Numbered from the stretch's first letter, positions 33,402-45,760 are shown. The stretch is 64,000 bases of DNA from Leidyana gryllorum EB-2025a (GCA_048772705.1 JBLWGC010000230.1:1054001-1118000); one strand, 5' to 3'. The notes: generated from the letters alone by a model not told the origin. Numbers and translations: made by a program.

Positions 33402-34496
33402 TTATCGTGCACTAACCGCCTCTTCTTGTATCCAATCCCCTATGTTGTCGAGCACCTGTGGACCTGACAAGGCTGATGCGGGCCTCAAGCTCTCGAACGA
33501 TCTGTAATCCGTTGCTGCTGGCCCTTGTTCAAGGTCGAGATCGGTCGGGGTCCCTGCTGCTGTCGAGCGAAAGATCGGTCTGTTGATGTTGCACGAGAGG
33601 TCAACAGCAACTCCATACAATCCGCACAGTATCAAACTGAGTCCACTGATGTGACACGCCCCCACACACAAGTCTGATTGGAGGGCTGTCACTCCCAGAC
33701 CGACCTCGGCCAGCCCTCGACCGATGCCAAAGTGTAGACACCGAATGTACTGATCTATCCACGCTGATTCGCGGCTGCCCAACCGAATGACTATTCCAAC
33801 ATAGACTAAAAGACACGAGATTGACCAGACTGTCAGCAGGAACATGGCACTAGACGGCCGATACTGTAGTCGAACGGGGTCCAACATGGCGATCATTGCC
33901 GCAATGGCCATTGCAACAGCCGATGTGAGTCCGAAGACTTGGTGGAGATACTCTAAGACTGATGGAAAGCATCTTTTGGAAAAGGGATTGAGTACTCACA
34001 TTTGGCTGTGCCAATGGGAGGACGAAAGGAAGGTGGAATAACGGACGAGATGTCAAACGAAACTCTGTGGCTGAGGTCGCGAGTACTCCGTTGTATGCTG
34101 GCGAGTCCCTCTTTGACCGCTTCATCCAATCGGGGGCTCGAAAGTGCTGCGAGATAAGGGCTGGGGGGAATCGGTGGAGGTGAAGGAGGTGGCTGCGTCT
34201 CCTCCTTACTCTACGAGGAAGTGTGAGTCAGTTGGAATTCAGCTGCAGACGCCTACCTCTGACGGTCTCAGCCAGGCATTGACAGTGTCTTTGCGGTCTC
34301 GCTGGGAAAAAGCCGGTGAAGAGGACGGAGTCGAACTGGGGGGTGATGGAGCAGAATGACGGTCAAATGGGTAGGCCTCTGGGTGAGGGGGAATGCTACT
34401 CTGTTCAACGTCTGGAACTGTTATGGGTACGGGAAAGGTCAAACGGCGTCCGCTTAGCTGCGGACTCGTGCCTCCGGAGCTATTGCCATATCGCAT
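33402..34496 (-). CDS. Four-helix membrane protein with Pro/Ser-rich N terminus
   Basis: Three exons fit: 34496 to about 34255; about 34210-33999, starting SKEETQPPPSPP; and a last exon from about 33932 to 33402. The N-terminal 150 residues are Pro/Ser-rich and probably cytosolic. Four hydrophobic helices follow: FGLTSAVAMAIAAMIAML, SAMFLLTVWSISCLLVYVG, RGLAEVGLGVTALQSDLCVG and HISGLSLILCGLYGVAVDLS. The C-terminal tail is polar. Spacing and length recall MARVEL-type four-helix proteins, but no diagnostic motif was seen. The ATG is 31 nt from the divergent RRM gene start. Confidence 0.65.
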
Positions 34497-34527
34497 GCTT
34501 CACATGCGTCCTGCAAAAAAAGCTTAA

Positions 34528-35895
34528 ATGGAGTACAAGCAGGGTGGGCTTGGCGCCGCTCTCTTTGGTTTGGCGCCCACTGATGCCACGTTGCAAGCCC
34601 AACCCGTCGCCGTGGCTTCTCTGAAAGAGAAGGACGCAGGCGAGACCGGTAAACCGATTATATCCGAGAACGAGATAGAATCGGTTGGTGAGCTCGAGGA
34701 GGCTCCAAGTAGCGAGGACGAGGGACGCCCGTCGCAAGCGACCCGGAAGGTCCGCACGGAGGAGGAAACCCGCCGTACTGTAGTGGTGAAAGGAGTGCAC
34801 TTGAGAACTAAGAGACAACAATTAATAAAGCATCTCGAGTTGGAGAAAGACAATGTTGAAACTGTTCGGTTCAGGAACCTCCCTGTAGATCCCAAGTTTG
34901 CTAAGAACAAGATGGTTGGCCATATTACAAAGACTTATGTGGTAAGAAAGGCGTCGCTCATCCCCACCATCGCAATTCGACAACAAACAGGACGGCAAAG
35001 ATACAATGACAGCGTACATTGTTCTCAAAGACCCCTCTGTGATACCCTCCATATTGCTCAAGTCGGGAACTGAGCTCAAAGGACATCGTCTCATCATCGA
35101 TCGGTGTACCCCAGATACTTTCAGCGTAAGTCACGACTCTCTCCGGCCACTGATACTCCCACGTCAGTTGTTCGGACGGATGAATACCATCTTCGTGGGT
35201 CGTCTCCCCAAATCTTACACCGAGGAAAACCTAATGGAGCTCTTCAGCCCTATTGGGACAATCCGCAATCTCCGGCTCATACGAGACCCCTTAACTCATA
35301 AGTCTAAGGGCTTCGGCTTTGTTTCATTCGCCTCCAAAGCGTCCGTGGGTGCAGCGATAACCGCTTTCAGAAGAAAGGAGATTGAGGTAAGCCACTCACA
35401 CCTCAACCACCGCCACATCAATCATTGGTCCAGGGGCATCCACTACGTGTAACAAAAGCACAGAAAGAATCAGAGCTCAGCCCCGCCGATATGACACAAT
35501 CGGGACCGGCCGCCAAGGGCAAAGGGGGAAAGAAGGGCAACGCCAAGGATGATCGTACATCCTCCAAGCAGAAGAAGGTTTTCGGTGCAGTTGATGAGCC
35601 GAAACCTTTGAAGTCTGCATTAAAGAGATCCCGGCCCTCAGACACTTCTCCAGACGACGAAAGTGCTTCCAAGAAGAAGCGGGTCGTGTTCTCCGGCATC
35701 CCCAAGGGAAACTCATCGCAAGCCGCCAACAAGAAACCCGTCTTTGGTCAGTCGAAGAAACCTAACTTCGGTAGCAACAAGGCCTTCTCCGGCGGTAAGA
35801 AGTCGCAGGGTTTTGCCAAAGGCTCCAAGAAATCGTCATCTTCGTCCGCGAAGGTCAGTCACAAAGTTCGAAAGCCGAGTAACAAGCGTCGGTGA
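34528..35895 (+). CDS. RBM34/Nop12-like two-RRM nucleolar RNA-binding protein
   Basis: Four exons. The acidic N terminus leads to a first RRM starting RRTVVVKGVHLRTKRQQL and continuing VETVRFRNLPVD, then after an intron DTMTAYIVLKDPSVIPSIL and GHRLIIDRC. The second RRM has NTIFVGRLPKSYTEENL (RNP2) and KSKGFGFVSFASK (RNP1). The last exon is Lys/Ser-rich with basic nuclear or nucleolar targeting clusters (RKPSNKRR at the end). The double RRM with VRFR-type phrasing and a basic tail matches the RBM34/Nop12 group, which acts in large-subunit ribosome assembly. Introns are about 40-60 nt. It converges on the Tim17-like gene. Confidence 0.8.
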
Positions 35896-35967
35896 CTCCA
35901 ATGCAAACTCGTTTTTTCCTCGTGTGGCCCACCAATGTTCCACGACGCAGATAGCTGAGATGCACAG

Positions 35968-36537
35968 TCAAATTACACTGAATAACGGGACGTAATACTT
36001 ACCCGAATAAGCAATTCCTTGGCTCAGAATCATTGGATGAGGCTTGAGGACCGTGCCGAGCCCCATCGCATTCCCGGTCAAGAAGCCGGCCAGTCCGCTT
36101 CGAGCGTACTTGCTCGGGAGAACATCCCAAGGCAGCAGACGGTGTAAACCATATCTAGTTGTTGCATATATCAGACCTGAGTGTGTGTGCATCAATGTGT
36201 GTGGCTCCGGTCCCTTGGGCTTACCAGCAACTCCAGCAGTGTTGGCCATGTCTTGTCCTGATTCCAGGATCATATCAATGCGTCTGCTGAGTTTGAGACG
36301 GTTGTTAGCAACGTTACTGATTTCAGCACTTCGTAGCAGCCCGTACACGGAGCCAGCCGCCAGTCCATGTAGGTAGCCCTTCCCAGTATCGTATAATACG
36401 ATATCTCCAAACATTCGGGACCCCACGAACATTGAGCGAGCCTTATCGGCTAGCCCAGTCTTGGGCTTGTCTCGAGCCAGAACCTTTTGAGCAACGCCGA
36501 GCGCCTTGGTGACATACGAGAAGAGGAGTTCTGACAT
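35968..36537 (-). CDS. Tim17/22/23-like small membrane protein (tentative)
   Basis: It starts at the ATG at 36537-36535 with MSELLFSYVTKALGVAQ. Hydrophobic, Gly-rich segments follow: GYLHGLAAGSVYGLLRS, AGVAGLIYATTRYGLHR (after removing a 48-nt in-frame GT-AG intron, about 36176-36223) and YARSGLAGFLTGNAMGL. GxxxG-type small-residue helices with basic loops resemble the Tim17/22/23 family of mitochondrial inner-membrane proteins. The 3' end is uncertain: a donor (GTAAGT) lies near 36003, so the real last exon may extend left to overlap the convergent RRM gene; 35968 is the stop of the unspliced frame. The start codon overlaps the start of the divergent plus-strand gene. Confidence 0.5.
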   Translation of the reverse strand: MSELLFSYVTKALGVAQKVLARDKPKTGLADKARSMFVGSRMFGDIVLYDTGKGYLHGLAAGSVYGLLRSAEISNVANNRLKLSRRIDMILESGQDMANTAGVAGKPKGPEPHTLMHTHSGLIYATTRYGLHRLLPWDVLPSKYARSGLAGFLTGNAMGLGTVLKPHPMILSQGIAYSGKYYVPLFSVI

Positions 36538-38497
36538 GAAAAAATCTACGAATATGTGGGTATGGCTGACCCTGGCGGTTGTGCAAGCTGTATCGTCAAT
36601 TGATGAAGATTGGACCTTCAATGGTCACTTCCGAGGGAAGCGTTGGCACGTGGAACCGCGAACAGACCATCTGGTCAGATATGTACCTGCGAGCTCATCA
36701 AGCGGAACGTATTTATGGTCGGATATTCCGGCTAGAAGTCTGGATATCAATGTGTACTTCAAGGCTGACAACTCGACTGAAGCCCCCGTGGAAGAGCAGA
36801 TACTACGCACCTGCGTATACATGGTGAATCCTGCTCATCTAGGTGACAACCGATATATAGCTGATGGGGTGCCTGAGCGTCCGGTGACGGATGCCCAGGT
36901 GGAAGAGGATGGGACATCGATGTGTACTGATGCCTTGCAGAACCGCGGGGCAATAGTTGGGCAAGAGATCACGTGTCGGAATGGTCAGCTGAGAATACCT
37001 TTGGCCGACACTTGGGACTTTTGGCGGTCTCTGGACAAGCGGGAGCGGACGGGTGCCGCGCGACCGCGACGCGTGTGGGCCAGTATCAACCAGAATACAC
37101 TTGAGAGTAGTTTGATTCAAGGACCTCCTTCGTCACCCTATCATGTTGACGGCACCAGAAAAGCGTATGTCCAGTACGAGCTTCCCAGGAAGACTCGTTC
37201 TGCGCTGAACTCCTGGCTCCTCCAACCTATCCCTACCAATTCCTCTCTCCATATATGTCACGCCAATGTCGATGAGAAGAATCAATACACTAAGATAACC
37301 GCTGTTGGTACCATTCAGCCCAGAAAAGGTGAGCAGCGTGTCTGTGTGTTTCTGGTAGGATGCGTCTTGGTTCTAGATTCGAACATCAATGCAAGCATGG
37401 CGACCACCGAGACGTCTATGCGGGTATTCTTTGAACCAGGGTGGCGGCTGAAGAAGTCCATCCGTAAGCAGGCCATTGTCGCTCTATGTTGCGTGAAAAC
37501 AAACTACAGGTGGTACCAACCTCGAAATGAGTGACCATTTGGCCGTCAAACTGAACGAATGTGAGGGCAAAATGGATGATTTGGCCATGCGGATCATCAA
37601 GCCATTCTCCAAAAGCACCATTCTTCATTACGATCCTAACGTGTCTGCCACTGCTGACAGCCCGTTGTCCCCACCTCCCAAAGCGACTGACATCCTCGCA
37701 TTTGATGTGACCGTCACTCCGATCCACGAGCGCGATGCGTAAGTGCCTTCCCGGGCGTAACGACAACGACGGTTTGACATCTTATGACCGTCAGGACAAG
37801 CGACTGGCGCCGCGCAGCCTATATCATCCGACGAGCTCAACGTCGTAGCCAAATGGAAGCTCTGGCCAGGAGTGCCAGAACCAAGGGTTCACAGGGGCCC
37901 ACGCGGAAGGTTCGTGAACGCACTCCAAGCGAGGAGGGATTGTAAGATGCATTGTTCAGATCAAGCCTCTGTCATCCAAGGTCATCAGGAAAATGACTTT
38001 GTGTTACTATCGCGACCCAAGTGATCTGCGGGGGACGTTTGCAGGCTCCACCACCTACACTTTAGGTACGTCGTTGGTTTGGGCACACACACATTCCGGC
38101 TGGGGCCGTCTTGAGCTTCCGTTGTGCGTTTGCACGCGCGCACACACACACGCTCTGGTGAGTGAGAACCTTTATTTTCGTTTCAGCTTCCTCTGACGCC
38201 GCGGAATTCGTGGCATTGTCTATTTTCTTTCTGTTGTGGCTGCCGGTCTGCTGTATGTGGACGATAGGCTGTCTCGGGTACAAACATAGATCTCTGCGAG
38301 TTATTCTCCGTCAAACGCGACTGGCGCAACAACGAGAGCAGGTGAGCCTTCCTTCGGTTAGGGAGCGGAAGAGTGGCTTTTCTTTAGATTGAGGCGCGAT
38401 TGGCCAAGTATTTGGGTACCCAAAAAGACGACGAGTCTAGTGCCTCTGAGGCATCAGAGAGTGGTGCTGCAGAAGCCCCACTCTTGCCCTCCGAGTA
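36536..38497 (+). CDS. Type I membrane protein, uncharacterised
   Basis: It starts at the ATG at 36536 with a short basic segment and a hydrophobic signal sequence (MWVWLTLAVVQAVSS). A luminal or extracellular part of at least 260 residues with scattered Cys follows in exon 1 (to about 37328). Exons in the middle (about 37395-37990) could not be resolved fully; they include GKMDDLAMRIIKPFSKST and DILAFDVTVTPIHERDA. The last exons give one membrane helix (AEFVALSIFFLLWLPVCCMW), a basic stop-transfer and a short acidic tail ending EAPLLPSE, which contains a dileucine-type endocytic or lysosomal sorting signal. I do not recognise the family. The stop at 38495-38497 converges on the C2-like gene. 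Confidence 0.6.
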
Positions 38498-38552
38498 GCG
38501 GAGACGGGTCTATCTGCTCAAAGATGTCTGATACATCAAGCCGAAAAACGTC

Positions 38553-41500
38553 TCATAGGCAGCCGCCGCCCCAAGTGAGGGAAGCCGCTCTGGCCAATAT
38601 ACAACCGAGTGAGGGAGTCTGCAGACAGCGAACGTTGGCGGTGAACTCTCCAGTTTGATCTGAAGCGTTGGATCCCAGATCGTCTGCAGTTGAAGTAAAG
38701 TTGAGAGAAGCTGCGAAGGCACCGCCCCCAATGGAAGCACTTAGCATTCCTCGCTTGGAACCCATTGACTGCTTCCGCTGGCGAGGCGAGTCGGCCCTGA
38801 GTTGGACCTTGCGCGTTTGGGAAGAGTCACTAGGGACGTCCGACGTGGCCGGAAATGCTTCGCCCGAGAGCCAACGGTTCATGGAAGTTGTTCCGGTCAA
38901 TAGTAGGGCTTCCTCCTCATCCGGATTCAGTTCCTTGACGGACGATCGGCGATGGGGGCTGGGGGCACGTACCTGTGACCGGTTGGCCTTCACAGCTCTC
39001 CCTTTAGCCTTTGTGCTACGAGCTAGTAGCCTTCGGACAACCAGATCTTTGCGTACCCACGCTGCGATTTGTATCGGACGGCGCATGGGCCGATGTCGAG
39101 AGGAACTCCTCTTCTCCATCGACCCGTGGCGTATCGTCATCGTCGGACACTGCTGAGCGGGGATGGTTTTCGGGGATCGCCGTCGTCGCAATATCGTCAA
39201 CTTTGCGGTTCCGACTAGAACAAGCAGCGTCAGTGGGCCCTGAAGCCGCGGACACCATCCGCGTTTCACAGGAGTCCAATACCGCATCCTCGAACTCAGC
39301 GTCCCCTCCATCATCCCCGTTCTGTGCTTTGGTCGTCGTCGGCGACGACTCCTCCTCCGCCTCCACCACCTCACACGAGGATGGCGCTGCTTCTCGGCTG
39401 TTGCCGTCTTCCAAGCGCTCCTCGCGTGTAGGTGTGTTGATCGCGTCCTCGCAATCACCACTTGGCTGTGGCTGCAAGCACCATATTATTCGACCTCCAT
39501 CGCCCTTAACAATGCTCACCGCCGCCTCAAGGTCTTCATCCGTCTTGAGTACCGAGGGCTCGTAGCATGAGTCCGTCTTGGAGATCTCCGAACGGTCCGG
39601 CCGAGGCTCATCTTCAGTGTCAGTACGAGGCTCTTGGCTGGTCTGTGGGGGGGCGTGGGCAACTTTACATTACTCTCCGGCCACGCTCACTGAATTTGTA
39701 TCCTCCAGACTGCGAGGATGTGATTCGGGCTCTCTTTTCGCTTCTGCTGTAGCACGAGGTGGTTGATAGTCCTCTTCGGGCTCTGTCTCCGGCGCCACTT
39801 CGGCTTCTGTCCCAGCTTCCATGGCTGGTGCAACTACACTGGCAGCAGCTTCGGCCTGTCTGGGAGATCCAAACGCGGGCTCTGAGGAGGCAGACGAGGA
39901 GGAAGCTGATCTCCGCCTGCTGACAATATCATGCAAAACTGCGGTCATGGCATGGCGAATTGGCGCCTTGTGAATATCGTCCAAGACAAAGGACATGGCC
40001 TTGCGTGTTTGGACCTTGCGCACTTCGTCCACTACTTTTGACATGTGCATCTTGGCTCGTCCCTGCGGCACCTCTCCCAGAACGGACTTAAACCGAGCTT
40101 TGTGCGGGGCTCTCCGCACGTCTTCCAGAACATCGGTCATAATCCTCCGGTATGGTGCTCTGCAGCACGGACCGTGCAACCCGTTGGGCGAGGCCAAACT
40201 CCCGACCCAATCCCCTTACCTTACAACTTCCTCCAAAACCTCCTTCATTTGCTCAGTGGGCTTAGCTACTGCTCGTCCAGTGCCATCCAGCGCTGCAGCG
40301 AGGGGAGAGAGAGTAATTGGGAGAGAGACAGCAGCGACGGCAACTCACTGTCGTCTGACGGACTCGCCACATTCTGGAGGGGCTCGACATTTTGCACTCC
40401 TTCGTGGGAGTACTGGTCCAACTCTGGAATTTGATAGGGCTCGGCTCCACCCTCCGTCTCGCCCGACACCCGACTTAAGCTGGGTGCCAGTTCTGGTTCG
40501 GTAACTTTTCGGGTGACTTCACCACCACGATTGTACTCTAAGCGCACTCGGAAGTCCAGCTCTCCCGTAACAACTTCATCATCGCTGGCAGATAACAACT
40601 GAGGGGCGAGAGATTTTTCGGTCGATCTCTCCTCGAATCTCACTCAACCTACCGGCAGCGATCCTTGGAAATGACTTCGTCCCGCAGCTTCCAAAGTTCC
40701 AATGTCGAATGAGGCAACCCCCAATAATTCGGAAACACTTGTCTCAATATAGGTCTCAAATCTGGGTGTCACAGGAGACATCGAGGGCGTCACGAAGCTG
40801 TCGACTCACTTCAATACAGGGCCGCAACTCGCTGGCAAGCGTATAGAGATAGGCTTCTTATTCTGCATTGCGGAGGCAGGGATATATAGGGTCATACTTG
40901 TCCTTTCGTCAGCGATAACAATAAGATTTATCAGGGGGGGGGTGGGGCGGTCCATGAGGCGGACGCCACATGTCTCAACACAGAGCGACGTGGCTCGCGC
41001 CGGCACGCTGGCTCCACGATCATCAATGTGCGAAGCGAAAGCTGCGGTCAACGCAGCATCCGGCAGCCGAAGTCGGAAGCCGTCTCTTGGTACCTCATCA
41101 TCGGTAAGCTGCAACTGGCAGTCTAAACTCATAGTGGAGCTATCACTCAATTGTATCTGTACGTCGCAGAAAGACGTGTAGAGAGAGAAGCGATTTTGAC
41201 CGATACGCTTACAGCAATGGGACCGTGCAAATTGTTATAGCGATCAAAGATCATATGGGGTATGTCGATCGCTGTTTCTGCAATCACTTCACCTTCTTGG
41301 TCCATGACCCGTAATCTGGGGAGATCGATTGTTGATGAGCGACGGCGGACTTTCGACTCACTTGAGGACGGATTGAGCGTCCAGTTTGGCTAAGAGGGAG
41401 CATAATTCCACAGCGAGACGTCGTGAGGGTATCGGAACCCTAACACAAGTCACTCCGTGTAAAATCAGCAGGGTCAGTTTCTGCGGTCTCGGGAGCTCCG

Positions 41501-42734
41501 ATTCCACAGAGACAGATTTGAGTATGAAATTGAGGCACCTGTGGGAACAGAGAACAACCTGTTGGTCAGCGGTGACCAGTTGAACATCGTCGCGATTAAG
41601 CAGCCATAGAGAACGCATATGATCAGGGGTCTTCGATACGATCTTGGCCTCGGGAAGCAACGTGCAACATTCGTATGCGCCAATAGGACCTGTTTTCCAT
41701 TCTGAGAGTGAAGGAGGAGATACACAGGTCCCAGAAGCCACCGATGGTGGCGGCACGGCGGCCGTTTGGACTTTGGGAGGTGCAGCAGCTCCTTTGGACT
41801 TTCGTCTGATCACCACCTCGGAAGATGTGGCGTCAGTTGACTTGTCCACCACCAATGTAGGCGCAGGGGGGGCTTGAGTGACCTTGATGGGGTTCCGATG
41901 AGGGGGCAAGGCGGCTTTGTGAGGCGAAGAAGTGCGAGCGGGAGAAGAAACTCGCTGCACAATAGGGGCAGGAGGCACCCGGATCATGCCATCGCTCGGA
42001 CGATGATAAGGCATAGACGGCCTGGGTGGGGCACTCGGCTGGGCTGCAGAGGGCGAGGCAGCGGCCATGGGTGATGGCTGTTGTTGTGGTGGCATGTAAT
42101 ATGAGGCTGAACCCACAGCAGGAGCGTAACCAGCTGCTGCAGCCGCTGTTGCCGGGGATTGAGGAAAGTGGTCCGCTCTCGAGTAAGAATGTGAGGAGGG
42201 TGCCGGTGGAACCCGTCTTCCACCAAAGGATTGTTGCCGTGTATGAGTGCCATGCGCCGTTCGAGTAATGAATGGCTGTGAATGCGGCGATCTGGCGTGA
42301 TGTAAGGGCGTTCCCGCGGGAAGGAGAATTGGTTGCTCAGAGCTACGTCTGGCAGCATTGTGTGTCTGTTGAGATGTGGGCATTGCGGCGGCTCCCCGTA
42401 AGCACTGGGCAGGCGAGAACACCTGGCCGGTGTGTGAGTAGGTGGCTCCCATGGCATCGTTGGGAGCTATTGGGGATCTACGACACAGCCCTACGGAAGC
42501 GGTGCGTGCAGCCATGGGTGTAGGTAAAGAAGTAGCGGGCGGAGCGCCCAGGAAGTCGCACGCAGGTGGAGGGAGTAGGACATTGGGCATGTTGTGCGTC
42601 GGAGACGCTCGTTGGATGTGAACCGAGGGTGAAGGACCCCGTTCAGGGAACATCAGACTGGAGTCCTCGAACATATCCACGAAGCCGTTCCACTCCCCCC
42701 CAGGTGGTAATGTCTGGACCAGACCACGCATCAT
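38553..42734 (-). CDS. Large C2-like protein with Pro/Ala-rich N terminus and 16-residue repeats
   Basis: The first in-frame ATG is at 42734 (MMRGLVQTLPPGGEW). The first roughly 300 residues are Pro/Ala/Ser/His-rich. A folded region follows over several exons (41600-40430): LTLLILHGVTCVRVPIP, LRVMDQEGEVIAETAID, SVSELLGVASFDIGTLEA and TGELDFRVRLEYNRGG. The last two look like the end of a C2 beta-sandwich. Next come 16-residue tandem repeats (39910-40252, listed separately) and an acidic, Ser-rich tail read through to 38553 (39519-39016 region, then RRLLARSTKAKGR). Introns of about 45-60 nt with GTGAG or GTAAG donors were placed at about 41340, 41210, 40805, 40665, 39700 and 39500. C2-bearing centriolar proteins share such a mix, but no orthologue was recognised. 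It begins 20 nt after the NDC80 stop. Confidence 0.6.
39910..40252 (-). repeat. 16-residue tandem protein repeat, five or six units
   Basis: Reading 40149 leftwards, the protein is RIMTDVLEDVRRAPHK, ARFKSVLGEVPQGRAK, MHMSKVVDEVRKVQTR, KAMSFVLDDIHKAPIR, HAMTAVLHDIVSRR. An upstream unit EQMKEVLEEVVR sits at about 40217-40252, probably joined by an intron. The consensus is x-x-M-(S/T/K)-x-V-(L/V)-x-(D/E)-(V/I)-(R/H/P)-x-A-P-x-(K/R). It predicts short amphipathic helices ended by a Pro. The repeat is diverged at DNA level. Confidence 0.75.
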
Positions 42735-42754
42735 AGTCAAAAAGGACCACCAGA

Positions 42755-45700
42755 TCAAATCTTTTCTTTCCTCATAAGCAGATTTATGTCAAATCCGGTT
42801 TTCTTATCCATGAAGTTCATAAAGTGACTGACAGCCGGGGGAGCTGTTGGTTTCGGGATCATCAGATCTTCTGCACTGTCGTCCGTCCCCTGCATAGTCT
42901 CGGCCATATCAATGTTCTCATCGTTCTCATCTCCCATCATCTCGTCCTCTTCATCATGTGGCGACAGATCACCCGCCTCTTCGGCCATGTCAGTGTCGTC
43001 GCCGTTCTCCACTTCGTAATCGGACACTACGCGACTCTGACCCAAGAAATCTGCCAACACTTCGTTCCTACACAGGTAGTGTACCACCTCATCCGGCAGA
43101 CTCTCAACACTCTTTTTGAGACGTTGACGCTCTGCTGACACCAGAACTGGCACACACTTCATGAGCTCGGCGTTCAGCCCATCTTGAAGTTGTTGAGCCT
43201 ATGGGGGAAAGGAATGAGACAGAGAGAGAGAGAGAGATGGTACTGTATGTATTGAATGTGTCGTATCTGGATCACTTACGCTGTCTACGAGTTCAATGTT
43301 GCGTTGGGCATTATTGATGGACCCGAGGAGACTCTGGTAGATGATGGCTCCCTGCTCCTCAGCGGCTTTGCGCTCTCTGGCTTCCCGGTCCCGAGCCTCG
43401 AAGAGTTCCTTCTTCACTGCTGCTTTCTGCTGTTCCATTTTCTTCCGCGTAGTCTCGGCTTTGGTCGCACCATCCCTGACAAGCTGTCGGATCTCCTGGA
43501 TGTCATGACGTATCTGCTCGATCTCCTTTCGCAGCTCTTTCAGCGTCCGTTCTCTGCTCTTCTTTCCGTCAACCACTCTCATTTCTGCGTCCTTCACAGC
43601 TTTGTTCTGAACACGCGAAATCCACCGCCGAATAGATGATCTGATCGACCGTCAACGATCTCACCTGTTCCATGCCAGTGACATTGGCAGCTTTCACCAC
43701 GGCGTCAGCGACGTTAGCAATGTGGGAGGCTGTGACGAGGGCACAGTCTTGGGAAGCTCTCGGCCGTTCATTGCCCACAGTCTTCTCGACTCTGCTTTTG
43801 ACCGTCTCGTAGTCCAAGCAGAAATGTAGCTGTGCGAGCTGCTCGCGGGTGATATTCTGGAAGTCGAGATCACGACAGAGGCTCGGGAATGATCTGCAAA
43901 TATCGCTCTCAATCCACAAACTCTCTCACACTCACTCTCCGAAGCCTCCCTGCAGAATCATGCGGATACTCTCTATCACCCCCCGTAAGTTGGGGATATG
44001 CATTCCATCCGAGACATCAGCTCCATGCAGGAAGTCAATGAAATTGTTCCAGCTTTGGGAATCAGCTCTCCACCGCTCTTTGACTCCCTTCTCGATATCG
44101 CATCGATCTCTATTTTTGGCTTCTGCCGCGGCGTGATTATCTCGAGCCTTCTCTTGCAGATCTCTGACCATCCGCCGCGCAGCCTCGACTTCTGCGTGAC
44201 TCATCTGACGGATCAAACTCGTTGAACGGACTCGCTCTGGGCTCACCTCTTGACTAGCTACTTTTGCATTCACTTGCACGATGCTCTCTTGCAGCGCTGC
44301 CTTCTCACGCTTGCGGTCATCAATTTGCTTCTGGACTTCCAGGATACTGACTTTGGTGGCTTTCATATTGTCACTCATTTCAGTCAATGTGTGCTTTGTT
44401 GTCTTGGCGTCATTCTGGTACGTCTCCACCATAGTTCGCAGACGTTCTGAAAATCGGGGAGAAATTGACGCCGCGAGGCTGTCTGTTCTCCGGCCTACCG
44501 AGCTCCTGACCCAACCGCGACAAACCAGTGATGTTTGTGAACAACTCCTCCTTCTCCACCTCCATTCCGAGACGCCGTTGTTCCGCTTGGTCAAGCATTG
44601 ATCTGAGTGAAATCTCTTCAATCACACTGATTTGCTGAGACCTGAATTATGCCAGTCTCACCAACGAATTGACAAACAATGTTGAAAGCTTCCTGTCTCT
44701 CGTGCTCGTCAGCGATCGCTCGCAAACATCTGGCTGCTAATCCAAAGTAAAGGTCCAAGTCGGTGTACGACACTGTAACCTCTGATTGAAAGCCACTCCC
44801 GTGCTCGCAGATCGTCCTCGTGAACACAGACACACTCTCAAACATTTGTAAATCCTCGGGGTGGAGACCACCCCCATTGCGGCTGGGTGTCGCCTGAGCG
44901 GCACTGTTGCTGTACGTCGCGGACGCAATGTATTTGAGATAGTCCGAACTCATAGGATACGAGAAAGTCTCGGCATCGTACTTCATGAGCGTGATAAGCC
45001 AGAGAAGCCCGCCCAGAACAGTAGCTGCGGACGACGGAGTCGTCAGCTGCCTCCAATGGGATGCGGCAATATAATCACGGTGACTGAATTGAATGACATT
45101 GCGCGTCCGTACCAACCAGAATGAGTGTGATGGGAGTGTTACGTTGTGTTACGGTGTGACAGTGTAGCGTTGTTGCAGTGACCACACACAAAGGCTTACT
45201 TTAAATACTTAAATAGCGCAATAAAGGTGGTCTCGCCCTCCGGTACGACACTACGAGGATCAATCTGCCGCATTATTGCATTCGCCAACTCAGTGAGAGA
45301 CTTTCTGCTAAGGTGCTCAATCACATTCGTTGATACTCCAATGGATCGCAGATATCTGGGCACGCAGAGTTTTCTCAATATCGATGTTCGAGAGCATTGC
45401 GCTCACTCTCCTATCTCAGATTTCACAGCTTTCACTTCGTCACTGACCACACTGTCGCCACCTGACGTTATTGTTGACAGCCTTGGGGCTTCTACCATAA
45501 GAGTGCATAATGTGCAGAAAGTACCGCTCACTTCTTCCTAAGGCAGTGGGGGGAGTTGCAGCGGGAATAGACCCCCGCCCAACGGTGGGCCTCGGATTGA
45601 CTGACATTGCAGTAGTCATTTTGATTGACTGCCTTGACGACTGCTGGTGCTGCAGTGCAGCAGGTCCGGCACTCAGAGAGGAGGCCAAGGTGGTGGCTGG

Positions 45701-45760
45701 CGGTATTGAAGGCCTTCTTCCATATCTAAACGAGTTGGGCAAGGGTGTAGAGCTCTCCAT
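42755..45760 (-). CDS. NDC80: Kinetochore protein NDC80/HEC1
   Basis: NDC80 is the outer-kinetochore subunit that binds microtubules. It starts at the ATG at 45760 with a basic, Pro/Ser/Thr-rich N-terminal tail (MESSTPLPNSFRYGRRPS). A calponin-homology domain follows: KSLTELANAIMRQIDPRSV, TFIALFKYLK and TTPSSAATVLGGLLWLITLM. Then come coiled-coil exons (QAEQRRLGMEVEKEELFTNI, then EVQKQIDDRKREKAALQES; later RTLKELRKEIEQIRHDIQEI). The last exons give EVVHYLCRNEVLADFLGQ and an acidic tail ending DINLLMRKEKI. At least six introns of 45-70 nt are present. Identification rests on the domain order and the CH-domain phrase before the coiled coil. The C-terminal acidic tail is longer than usual. The start lies 20 nt from the divergent DEAD-box gene. 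Confidence 0.75.

Noticed and set aside
43220-43238. GA-rich repeat in an NDC80 intron as a mobile-element trace
   Set aside because: It is a short GAGA run on the plus strand of an intron, the polypyrimidine tract of the minus-strand gene; no flanking duplication or element ends are seen.
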